A stretch of 64,000 bases of DNA, from assembly GCA_902515565.1 (NCBI GenBank), contig CABXVR010000003.1, forward strand, positions 19,177-83,176, read 5' to 3'. The notes beneath the pieces are model-generated. The model had not been told where the DNA came from. It did no database searches and saw nothing but the letters and a program-made list of their open reading frames with translations. Each line of letters starts with the position of its first letter. Position 1 is the first letter of the stretch. Source of the stretch: an uncultured Bacteroidota bacterium (GTDB lineage: Bacteria; Bacteroidota; Bacteroidia; Flavobacteriales; Flavobacteriaceae). Shown in pieces: positions 52,718 through 60,884 of the stretch. Position numbers and translations under genes: made by a program.

Positions 52718-55219
52718 TTAAGACCCACACATTAAACAATCATCACCTTGACCTTCTTTAGATTGAGCAATTAATTGTTTCATTTCTTCTGCACTCATAG
52801 GCTCGACAACAACATCTTTTGTCTCAGCAAATTTTTGTGCTGTTTTAGCTGCAGCTTTCTTTTTACTTGCAACAACTTCTGGCTTTACTGCTACTGCTGG
52901 TTCAATAACTTCTTGTTTAGCTTTAACTTCTTTTTTTGGCTCTGAATCAGATTTAGTATCTAAAGTAAATTTAATCGCATCAACAGCGCTTTTAGTTCTC
53001 AGGTAATACATCCCTGTTTTCAGGCCACTTTTCCAAGCATAGAAATGCATAGAAGTTAATTTAGCCATAGTAGCTCCTTCCAAGAATAAATTTAAGGATT
53101 GAGATTGATCGATGAAGTAGCCTCTTTGTTTAGACATATCAATTATGTCTTTCATACTTAATTCCCAAACAGTTCTGTATAGTTCTTTTATATCATCAGG
53201 GATTATATCAATATTTTGAATAGAGCCATTTGCTCTCATAATATCTTGTTTTAAGCCTTCGTCCCAAAGACCTAGGCTTACTAAATCTTCTAAAAGATGC
53301 TTATTAACAATAATAAATTCTCCAGATAATACACGTCTTGTATATATGTTTGAAGTATATGGCTCAAAGCATTCATTATTACCTAATATTTGAGATGTAC
53401 TGGCTGTAGGCATTGGAGCTACTAATAAAGAATTTCTTACCCCATTTTTTAATACTTTTTTTCTTAAGTCTGCCCAGTCCCAGTTTCCGCTAAGTTCTTT
53501 TTCATCAACGCCCCATAAATTATGTTGGAATTCACCTTTACTAATAGGAGATCCTTTATAAGTTTGGTATGGGCCATCATTTTTAGCTTCTTCCATGGAT
53601 GCTTCTACGGCTGCAAAATATAAAGTTTCAAAAATATCTTGATTTAATTTTTTAGCAGCGTCACTAGTAAATGGCAGCCTTAATAAAATAAAGGCATCTG
53701 CTAAACCTTGAACACCTAACCCGATTGGTCGATGTCTAAAGTTTGAGTTTTCTGCTTCTTTAACAGGATAGTAATTTCTATCAATAACTCTATTTAAATT
53801 CTTTGTAACTCTTTTTGTAATTCTATATAATTCTTGATGGTCGAATTCTCCATCTTTTATAAACATAGGTAGAGCGATCGAAGCTAGATTACATACGGCA
53901 ATTTCATCTGGTGATGTGTATTCTAAAATTTCTGTGCAAAGATTAGAAGATCTAATAGTTCCTAAATTTTGTTGATTAGATTTTACATTTGCAGCATCTT
54001 TGTATAACATGTAAGGGGTCCCTGTTTCAATTTGAGATTCAAGTATTTTTTCCCATAATTCTCTTGCCTTAATTGTTTTTCTTCCCTTTCCCTCTTTTTC
54101 ATATTTTAAATACATTTTATCAAAAGCATCGGCATGAACATCGCATAGTCCTGGACATTCATTCGGACACATTAGAGTCCATTCTCCGTTTTCCTCAACT
54201 CTTTTCATAAATAGATCTGGCACCCACATCGCATAAAAAAGATCTCTAGCTCTCATTTCTTCTTTCCCGTGATTCTTTTTTAAATCAAGAAAATCAAAAA
54301 TATCAGCATGCCATGGCTCAATGTAAATAGCAAAACTTCCTTTTCTTTTTCCTCCACCTTGATCTACATATCTAGCAGTATCATTGAAAACTTGTAGCAT
54401 TGGAACAATTCCGTTACTAGTTCCATTAGTCCCAGCAATATAACTGCCAGTAGCTCTTATGTTATGAATAGATAAACCTATACCTCCAGCTGATTGAGAT
54501 ATTTTAGCTGTTTGTTTTAATGTATCGTAAATTCCTTCAATACTATCATCTTTCATTGTCAATAAAAAACAAGATGACATTTGAGGTTTAGGTGTACCCG
54601 CATTAAATAATGTTGGAGTTGCGTGAGTGAAAAACTTTTTTGACATGAGGTCATAAGTTTCAATTACAGCGTCCATATCATCTAGATGAATACCTATTGC
54701 AACTCTCATTAACATGTGTTGAGGTCTTTCAGCAATTTCTCCATTTAACTTTAAAAGATAAGATCTTTCCAAAGTCTTAAATCCAAAGTAATCATACCCA
54801 AAATCTCTATTATAAATAATTGTAGAATCTAATAATTCTTTATTATCTGCTATAACTTTGTAAACATCATCTGCTAATAAAGGAGCTTTTTTGCCAGTTC
54901 TAGGATTGACATATTTGTGGAGGTCTTCCATCACATCACTAAAAGATTTTTTAGTGTTTTTGTGAAGATTTGAAACGGATATTCTAGCAGCTAACTTAGC
55001 AAAGTCAGGGTGAGCAGTAGTCATAGTAGCAGAAATTTCTGCAGCTAAATTATCCAACTCGCTAGTTGTTACTCCATCATAAAGCCCTTCAATAACCCTG
55101 GCAGCTACTTTTACTGGGTCAACTAAAGGGTTTAATCCATAGCAAAGCTTTCTTACTCTTGCCGTGATTTTATCAAACATCACAGGCTCTTTTTTACCGT
55201 CTCTTTTTAGTACAAACAT
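52718..55219 (-). CDS. nrdA: Ribonucleoside-diphosphate reductase alpha subunit (class Ia)
   Basis: NrdA (833 aa) reduces ribonucleotides to deoxyribonucleotides. An N-terminal ATP-cone (about 1-100; [22 protein letters not shown]) gives allosteric control. The catalytic core has MSSCFLLTM (first redox Cys), [26 protein letters not shown] (the N-C-E triad and second Cys) and MYYLRT (the Tyr pair). A long alanine/lysine-rich linker leads to the C-terminal redox pair CLMCGS. It follows nrdB, which lies upstream on the same strand with a 101-nt gap; that gap holds a short AGTT repeat (55258-55273) but no NrdR box that I can see. Confidence 0.96.
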   Translation of the reverse strand: MFVLKRDGKKEPVMFDKITARVRKLCYGLNPLVDPVKVAARVIEGLYDGVTTSELDNLAAEISATMTTAHPDFAKLAARISVSNLHKNTKKSFSDVMEDLHKYVNPRTGKKAPLLADDVYKVIADNKELLDSTIIYNRDFGYDYFGFKTLERSYLLKLNGEIAERPQHMLMRVAIGIHLDDMDAVIETYDLMSKKFFTHATPTLFNAGTPKPQMSSCFLLTMKDDSIEGIYDTLKQTAKISQSAGGIGLSIHNIRATGSYIAGTNGTSNGIVPMLQVFNDTARYVDQGGGKRKGSFAIYIEPWHADIFDFLDLKKNHGKEEMRARDLFYAMWVPDLFMKRVEENGEWTLMCPNECPGLCDVHADAFDKMYLKYEKEGKGRKTIKARELWEKILESQIETGTPYMLYKDAANVKSNQQNLGTIRSSNLCTEILEYTSPDEIAVCNLASIALPMFIKDGEFDHQELYRITKRVTKNLNRVIDRNYYPVKEAENSNFRHRPIGLGVQGLADAFILLRLPFTSDAAKKLNQDIFETLYFAAVEASMEEAKNDGPYQTYKGSPISKGEFQHNLWGVDEKELSGNWDWADLRKKVLKNGVRNSLLVAPMPTASTSQILGNNECFEPYTSNIYTRRVLSGEFIIVNKHLLEDLVSLGLWDEGLKQDIMRANGSIQNIDIIPDDIKELYRTVWELSMKDIIDMSKQRGYFIDQSQSLNLFLEGATMAKLTSMHFYAWKSGLKTGMYYLRTKSAVDAIKFTLDTKSDSEPKKEVKAKQEVIEPAVAVKPEVVASKKKAAAKTAQKFAETKDVVVEPMSAEEMKQLIAQSKEGQGDDCLMCGS

Positions 55220-55320
55220 ATTTGTAGCTCGTTTATTATTTCTGGATTAAATCCAAAAGTTAGTTAGTTAGTTTTTTATAGTTTAATAAAAAATTGGAAA
55301 AAAATTAGTTCTTGATAAGA

Positions 55321-56301
55321 TTAAAAATCTGCATCAAAACTAAATTTATCCTTTTCTTCTTCTTTGTTTAAAACTCCTGCTTTTTGATATTCAGAAACTC
55401 TTTTTTCAAAGAAGTTTGTCTTGCCCTGTAATGAAATCATATCCATAAAATCAAATGGATTTGAAGTGTTGTACTCCTTCTCACATCCTAATTCACCAAG
55501 TAGTCTGTCTGTTACAAACTCTAAATATTGAGACATTAAATTATCATTCATACCAATAAGGCTAATTGGTAAGGATTCTGTTATAAATTCTCTTTCAATA
55601 TTTAAAGCATCAATTAGAATTTCTCTAATTCTGTCTTTGGGAACTTTATTAACTAGATGTTTGTTATGTAAATGTACAGCAAAGTCACAATGTACACCCT
55701 CGTCTCTTGAAATTAATTCGTTAGAAAATGTTAAGCCAGGCATTAGACCTCTTTTTTTAAGCCAAAAGATTGAGCAAAAGGCTCCTGAGAAAAATATACC
55801 TTCCACTGCTGCGAATGCTATTAATCTTTCTGCAAAACTTGGAGATTCTATCCATTTAAGGGCCCAATCTGCCTTTTTCTTAATAGCAGGAAATGTTTCA
55901 ATTGCATTAAATAATTGATCTTTTTCCTTTTCATCTTTAACATATGTATCAATAAGTAAAGAATAAGTTTCGCTGTGAATATTTTCCATCATAATCTGAA
56001 AACCATAAAAGAATTTAGCTTCACTATATTGTACTTCATTTACAAAATTTTCTGCCAAATTTTCATTAACAATTCCGTCACTTGCAGCAAAAAAAGCTAA
56101 AATGTGTTTGATAAAATACCTCTCATCATCATTTAATTTATTGGTCCAGTCAGTAAGATCTTGGTGTAAATCAATCTCTTCTGCTGTCCAAAAACTAGCT
56201 TCTGACTTTTTATACCATTCCCATATATCATGGTGTTGAATTGGAAATATTACAAACCTTGATTTATTTTCTTCCAAAAGAGGTTCTACTGCATTTGACA
56301 T
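55321..56301 (-). CDS. nrdB: Ribonucleoside-diphosphate reductase beta subunit (class Ia)
   Basis: NrdB (326 aa) carries the diiron-tyrosyl radical cofactor that starts catalysis in NrdA. The metal/radical motif is [14 protein letters not shown] (E, H and the radical Tyr), with [14 protein letters not shown] and [13 protein letters not shown] as the second metal-binding helix pair. The C-terminal tail ends FSFDADF. It is upstream of nrdA on the minus strand. The 259-nt region before it (56302-56560) is extremely AT-rich and contains no gene, tRNA or NrdR box that I can recognise. Confidence 0.96.
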   Translation of the reverse strand: MSNAVEPLLEENKSRFVIFPIQHHDIWEWYKKSEASFWTAEEIDLHQDLTDWTNKLNDDERYFIKHILAFFAASDGIVNENLAENFVNEVQYSEAKFFYGFQIMMENIHSETYSLLIDTYVKDEKEKDQLFNAIETFPAIKKKADWALKWIESPSFAERLIAFAAVEGIFFSGAFCSIFWLKKRGLMPGLTFSNELISRDEGVHCDFAVHLHNKHLVNKVPKDRIREILIDALNIEREFITESLPISLIGMNDNLMSQYLEFVTDRLLGELGCEKEYNTSNPFDFMDMISLQGKTNFFEKRVSEYQKAGVLNKEEEKDKFSFDADF

Positions 56302-56560
56302 ACTTATTAAAATTTTAAAAATTAACGTTAAATTTAATATAACTTGGGACTAACAAATATTCAAAATTTTTCTCGAAAATGAAAGTCATGTTTATTAACA
56401 TTGTGTACAAGTTTTTAACAAAACAAGTTTTATTTGAAAAAATAAATAAGACAAAATTTTTAATATAAAATATTGATTTACAGTGTTTTAAAAACAGGTT
56501 GAAAAAATGTCTATCAGGAGATAAAAAAATTAAAATAAAAAAACTAAAAAAAATTGCAGT

Positions 56561-57130
56561 CTATTTTTGTAAATCTTTTGCGGCTAATTCTAGTTCTTGG
56601 TACCAGTCTTTTCCAAACTTTCTAATAAGTGCATCTTTTACAAATTTATAGACTGGAACTTGAAGCTCTTTACCTAAAACACAAGCATCACTACAAATAG
56701 ACCATTTATCATAATTTACCGAAACAAACTCACTAAAATCTTTAGTTCTAATTGGATACAAATGACATGATATTGGTTTTTTCCATAAAATAAGTCCTTC
56801 TTCAAAGGCTTTTTCAAAACTACATTTAGCTACTTTATTTTCATTTAAAATTAAATAAACACACTCTTTTCCATCAACTAAAGGAGTTTCAAAATCACCA
56901 GAAACAGTAGTAATAAATTGACCTTGTTTAGTAATTTCATTAATTGATTTGGAGCTTAAGTATTGTTTTACAATGGGGTAAAACTTTTTTATTTCATCTA
57001 TCTCGTTATCTTCTAAAGGAGCACCGGCATTACCTTTAATGCAACATGCTCCTTTACATTTGCTAAGATTACAAACAAAATCATTCTCTATAATAGACTC
57101 AGATACAAGAGTATTTTTAATTTGAAACAT
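56561..57130 (-). CDS. DUF3109 cysteine-rich protein
   Basis: This 189-residue protein belongs to DUF3109, a conserved Bacteroidota family related to YkgJ-type Zn/Fe-cluster proteins. Cysteines are clustered: CNLSKCKGACCIKG near residue 20, GKECVYLI, KCSFEKAF, SCHLYPIRT and CSDACVLG. That set could bind a metal or iron-sulfur cluster. The function is not established. It is divergent from marC. A TATATTTG box lies only 5 nt before its start, so any transcript from there would be leaderless. Confidence 0.88.
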   Translation of the reverse strand: MFQIKNTLVSESIIENDFVCNLSKCKGACCIKGNAGAPLEDNEIDEIKKFYPIVKQYLSSKSINEITKQGQFITTVSGDFETPLVDGKECVYLILNENKVAKCSFEKAFEEGLILWKKPISCHLYPIRTKDFSEFVSVNYDKWSICSDACVLGKELQVPVYKFVKDALIRKFGKDWYQELELAAKDLQK

Positions 57131-57168
57131 AGCCCAAATATATATATAAAAAAAATATAAAAATTATC

Positions 57169-57199
57169 ATTGTAATTATATATAATTAACTGAAATTTG
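57169..57199 (+). promoter_or_regulatory. Promoter candidate of marC
   Basis: ATTG (57169-57172) and GAAATTTG (57192-57199) are 19 nt apart, each one mismatch from TTTG and TAnnTTTG. The marC ATG follows 16 nt later. Confidence 0.5.
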
Positions 57200-57215
57200 C
57201 AAAAAAACAACAAGT

Positions 57216-57794
57216 ATGGATTTGAATTTCAAAAATATATTTACAGCGTTTATGATCTTATTTGCTGTTATTGATATTGTAGGGAATATTCCTATAATTA
57301 TTGATTTAAGAAAAAAAGTTGGGCATATTCAAAGTGAAAAAGCTTCTCTAATTGCTGGTGTAATAATGATATTTTTCTTATTTATAGGGGAAAATATTTT
57401 GTCACTAATCGGCATTGATGTTAACTCTTTTGCTGTAGCTGGTTCATTTGTTTTATTTTTTATTGCTTTGGAAATGATTTTAGGAATCACATTATATAAA
57501 GACGAAGATAACACTACAATGACAGCGTCTGTATTTCCACTAGCATTTCCATTAATTGCGGGTCCTGGAAGTTTAACAACTATACTTTCAATAAAATCAG
57601 AATTTTCAACACCTGATATAATTATTGCAATTATTGTTAATGTTATTGTTATTTATTTGGTCTTAAAAACATCCGGGAAAATTGAAAAATTAATCGGAAA
57701 AAATGGAATACAAATTATAAGAAAAGTTTTTGGTGTAGTTTTACTTGCCATAGCTGTAAAACTATTTATGTCTAATATTAAAGAATTAATTTAA
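57216..57794 (+). CDS. MarC family integral membrane protein
   Basis: This 192-residue protein has about six membrane helices and matches the MarC/UPF0056 family: FKNIFTAFMILFAVIDIVGNIPI at the N-terminus and FPLAFPLIAGPGSLTTIL near residue 110. Despite the name, the family has no proven role in drug resistance, and its substrate is unknown. It probably shares a transcript with the 66-residue membrane protein 1 nt downstream. Confidence 0.92.
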   Translation: MDLNFKNIFTAFMILFAVIDIVGNIPIIIDLRKKVGHIQSEKASLIAGVIMIFFLFIGENILSLIGIDVNSFAVAGSFVLFFIALEMILGITLYKDEDNTTMTASVFPLAFPLIAGPGSLTTILSIKSEFSTPDIIIAIIVNVIVIYLVLKTSGKIEKLIGKNGIQIIRKVFGVVLLAIAVKLFMSNIKELI

Positions 57795-57795
57795 A

Positions 57796-57996
57796 ATGAT
57801 TAAATCAACCTATATAATTTCAATTATTGCTTTTTTAATAGTAATATATAACTGTACAATTATAGATTGGGGAAATCCTTTTTCTGGAGATAGTATAGTA
57901 GCTCTTATTGCAATAATGTGTGGTCTTTGCTGTATTTTAGTTATGACTATTTTAAGAACTTCAAAAAAGATTCAAAAGTTATCAAAAAAAGACTAA
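57796..57996 (+). CDS. Small two-helix membrane protein
   Basis: This 66-residue protein has two hydrophobic helices (about 5-22 and 32-52) separated by WGNPFSGDS, then a lysine-rich tail (KKIQKLSKKD). I do not recognise a characterised family. It starts 1 nt after marC, so it is probably translated with it. Its stop codon overlaps the convergent dCMP deaminase stop by 4 nt (CTAA). Confidence 0.7.
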   Translation: MIKSTYIISIIAFLIVIYNCTIIDWGNPFSGDSIVALIAIMCGLCCILVMTILRTSKKIQKLSKKD

Positions 57997-58418
57997 TCCA
58001 AGTCTGCAATGTGAGTTATTTCAATGCCAGCTTTTTCTAAGAAGTCTAATCCAGATGTATCTTTGTAAGCCTTATTAAATACCACTCTTTTTATTTTAGC
58101 CTGATGAATTAGTTTGCTACACTCTCTACATGGAGATAAAGAAATATAAAGAGTTGCTCCGTCAGAAGATTGCGTTGAGGAAGCTATTTTAGTTATGGCA
58201 TTCGCTTCGGCGTGAAGGACATACCATTTTGTGTAATTTTCATCATCTTCACAAATATTTTCAAATCCTGACGGAGTTCCGTTGTACCCGTCTGAAATAA
58301 TCATGTTATTTTTAACAATCAAAGCACCAACTTTCTTTCGCTTACAATAAGAAAGTTTACCCCATTCAATGGCCATTTTTAAGTAAGCAATATCATATTT
58401 AAGTTTCTTCTCTTCCAC
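57993..58418 (-). CDS. dCMP deaminase (ComEB-like)
   Basis: This 141-residue zinc-dependent deaminase converts dCMP to dUMP, feeding dTMP synthesis. The active site is HAEANAITKIA (H, E) and SPCRECSKLIHQA (two Cys). MIISDGYNGTPSGFENICED is characteristic of the dCMP deaminase/ComE group and separates it from TadA. It lies 6 nt after dsbD on the same strand and is convergent with the small membrane-protein gene. Confidence 0.93.
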   Translation of the reverse strand: MEEKKLKYDIAYLKMAIEWGKLSYCKRKKVGALIVKNNMIISDGYNGTPSGFENICEDDENYTKWYVLHAEANAITKIASSTQSSDGATLYISLSPCRECSKLIHQAKIKRVVFNKAYKDTSGLDFLEKAGIEITHIADLD

Positions 58419-58424
58419 TAAATT

Positions 58425-60467
58425 TTAATTTAAATTAAATTTAATGCTTTTCGAATTAAAAGATTCCAATCCACACTGCAAAAAAGACAAATAATCGTCC
58501 TCATCAGGTGTGTAACCAACTGGGGAGGTCAACACTTCTTTCCCATTAGGATTTAAAAGTACATAATAGGGTTGTGAATTTGTATTGAAAAATTCGGTCT
58601 GAAAATGTGCCCATTTATGACCATAATTTTTAAGTTCTCTAAAACCCTCTCCTGTAGTTCTTTTGACCAGAATTTGTTCATCCTCGGGTAATTGTTTTTT
58701 ATCGTCTACATACAAAGAGATTAATACGTATTCATTTCTTATCACATTATCAACTTTAGCCAGTGGCCATACATGTTCTTCCATTTTTCTACAATTAACA
58801 CATGCAAATCCAGTAAAGTCTAAAAGGATTGGTTTGTTAACTTTTACAGCATAATCAATACCGGTTTTTAAATCTTTAAAACAGTCTAAATTATTAGGAC
58901 AATCGTTTGGGTAAAAAATACTATAACCAACAGGTGGTGCTAAACCACTTAGCAAAGACAAAGGTTTAAAAGTTGAAGTTTCAGAGTTGAAACGAAATCC
59001 TGAAGCAAGATATATAGAAAAACTAAAAGCCAAAATTATACTGCATATTCTAAAAAAAGAAAAACTTTTTACTTTTTGATCATGTGGAAATTTAATTATT
59101 CCCAATAAATAAAGTGTTAAACAAGCAGAAATAACAAACCACAAAAATAAGAATACTTCAATTTTTAAAAGACCCCAATGAGCTACTAAATCCGCATTAG
59201 ATAAAAACTTCAAGGCTAATGCAAGCTCAACAAATCCCAGCACAACTTTGATAGTGTTCAACCAAGATCCTGACTTTGGTAAATTGAGTAATACCTTAGG
59301 AAACATTGCAAATAATGCAAATGGTAATCCTAGGGCAACACCAAAACCACCCATTCCTGCTGTTAATTGCCAAGCTCCACCATCACTTGTTATGGAACTT
59401 GCAAGAAGGGATCCTAAAATTGGACCTGTACATGAAAACGAAACAACTGCAAGAGTTAAAGCCATAAAAAAGACTCCTAAAACTCCTCCAAAAGTTTCAC
59501 CTTTAGTTGATTTGTCTACCCAGCTAGAGGGTAATGTCAGCTCGTAATATCCAAAAAATGAAAATGCAAAAAATATAAATATTAAAAAGAAGATGATATT
59601 TAAAACAACATTAGTCGATATCTCATTTAAAATATCAGGATTAACTGAATCTAGCAAATGAAATGGGACGCTTAAAAGTAAATAAACTAAAACAATGAAA
59701 AACCCATAAAGTAATGCACTGTAAACGCCTTTTTTATCATTCTGTTTTGTAAAAAAGCTAACAGTAAGTGGGATCATAGGAAAGACACAAGGAGTAAGTA
59801 GCGCTAACAATCCTCCTATGAATCCTAAACCAAAAATACTAAATAGTGTTTTATTATTTTCGGGATTAGATTCCGAAACTTCAGTGTTACAGTTATTAGA
59901 GGAAGAAACTACTTCTTGAGGCTCATATCCATATAATAAAATATTTGGGTCTTGCACTAATTTAGAATTTGAATTAGTGTTTAAATCATCATTGTTTGAA
60001 CTGTTTGTAGCGCCAAATTCAAAACGAAAATCAATATCTGTAGGGGGTAAGCAGCGTGTGTCATCACAAGTCATGAATGTCAAGTATCCAGAAACTGAAG
60101 ATTGGAGATCTTTAATAATTACTTTTTGTGTAAATTTTGCCTCAGTGTAAAACTTTGACACTACTATCCCAAAAACTGGATCTTGCTCTGTAACTCTATT
60201 GTTTGTATCTTCAATTACATCTCCAACAAATTCAACATTTGAGTTTTCATCAAATTCAAATGAAGTTGGAACTGGACCTAAACCATCAATAAATTGAGAA
60301 TATACTGACCACTTATCGTCAATATCTGCTGTGAAGATAAGTTCGTATTCTGTATCAGTTATTTTAACTGTTTCAAACTCCCAGCTTACAGGTTCTAAAA
60401 TTTGAGCGTTAGAACTAAAGCTTAAAAAAACAACAAATAAATATATGTTTCTTAGAAAAAATTTCAT
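58425..60467 (-). CDS. dsbD: Thiol:disulfide interchange protein DsbD
   Basis: I set the start at the ATG complementary to 60465-60467, where a signal peptide begins (MKFFLRNIYLFVVFLSF, ending SNAQ); an upstream in-frame ATG at 60491 would add only eight residues. DsbD carries electrons from cytoplasmic thioredoxin to the periplasm. All three redox pairs are present: CDDTRC in the N-terminal alpha domain, the membrane cysteines in TPCVFPMIPL and SFSCTGPILGS, and ACVNCRKME in the C-terminal thioredoxin domain. About eight membrane helices lie in the middle. dCMP deaminase follows 6 nt later. Confidence 0.93.
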   Translation of the reverse strand: MKFFLRNIYLFVVFLSFSSNAQILEPVSWEFETVKITDTEYELIFTADIDDKWSVYSQFIDGLGPVPTSFEFDENSNVEFVGDVIEDTNNRVTEQDPVFGIVVSKFYTEAKFTQKVIIKDLQSSVSGYLTFMTCDDTRCLPPTDIDFRFEFGATNSSNNDDLNTNSNSKLVQDPNILLYGYEPQEVVSSSNNCNTEVSESNPENNKTLFSIFGLGFIGGLLALLTPCVFPMIPLTVSFFTKQNDKKGVYSALLYGFFIVLVYLLLSVPFHLLDSVNPDILNEISTNVVLNIIFFLIFIFFAFSFFGYYELTLPSSWVDKSTKGETFGGVLGVFFMALTLAVVSFSCTGPILGSLLASSITSDGGAWQLTAGMGGFGVALGLPFALFAMFPKVLLNLPKSGSWLNTIKVVLGFVELALALKFLSNADLVAHWGLLKIEVFLFLWFVISACLTLYLLGIIKFPHDQKVKSFSFFRICSIILAFSFSIYLASGFRFNSETSTFKPLSLLSGLAPPVGYSIFYPNDCPNNLDCFKDLKTGIDYAVKVNKPILLDFTGFACVNCRKMEEHVWPLAKVDNVIRNEYVLISLYVDDKKQLPEDEQILVKRTTGEGFRELKNYGHKWAHFQTEFFNTNSQPYYVLLNPNGKEVLTSPVGYTPDEDDYLSFLQCGLESFNSKSIKFNLN

Positions 60468-60537
60468 GAGAATTTTTTTAATTGAGTACAAATAAATGTA
60501 AAATTTATCGACTATTTCTTAATAAAGTTATAAATAA

Positions 60538-60867
60538 TCAAAATAGCAACTGCTTTTTGTTATTAGACTTCCATTTTGCTTGATATTTATTTTTTACAAA
60601 ATAAACATTTAACTCAGCTTGATATTTTTTATCGACAAAAAAAATTTTAAAGTCTGCTTGATAAGCATAATCGGAGAAATACCATAAACCTGAGTTACCT
60701 TTAGCTTCATATTTATTTTTCGCTTTATAAACTAATAAATCGGCTTGGTACTCATAATCAACTACATAAACTTTTAGGTCTGCCTGATATGAGTAGTCAA
60801 CAGAGTAAAAAGTCTGAGAAAATAGGAATGTAGTTGGAAGTAAAAATACTAATAGAAATAATTTCAT
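60538..60867 (-). CDS. Small secreted protein of YQADLKVY tandem repeats (DUF6150-like)
   Basis: This 109-residue protein has a signal peptide (about 1-18, ending FSQ) and then about seven short repeats of roughly 11 residues: YQADLKVYVVDYE, YQADLLVYKAKNK, YEAKGNSGLWYFSDYA, YQADFKIFFVDKK, YQAELNVYFVKNK and YQAKW. The strict (Y)-(Q/E)-A-(D/E/K) pattern with alternating hydrophobic residues suggests a beta-solenoid or stacked strands. It resembles what I recall of DUF6150; the function is unknown. It follows the AraC-SUMF1-hydrolase gene by 17 nt and is probably cotranscribed with it. Confidence 0.75.
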   Translation of the reverse strand: MKLFLLVFLLPTTFLFSQTFYSVDYSYQADLKVYVVDYEYQADLLVYKAKNKYEAKGNSGLWYFSDYAYQADFKIFFVDKKYQAELNVYFVKNKYQAKWKSNNKKQLLF

Positions 60868-60884
60868 TATTAAATATAATAAAA

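Noticed and set aside
55258..55273. AGTT tetranucleotide run before nrdA
   Set aside because: Four short copies in AT-rich leader DNA are likely chance and carry no clear signal.
55220..55320. NrdR box upstream of nrdA or nrdB
   Set aside because: I compared the spacers (also 56302-56560) with the ACACNATATATNGTGT pattern and saw no pair of matching sites.
56302..56560. Possible gene or RNA in the nrdB-DUF3109 spacer
   Set aside because: It is homopolymer-rich AT DNA with stops in every frame and no stable fold or tRNA-like arms.
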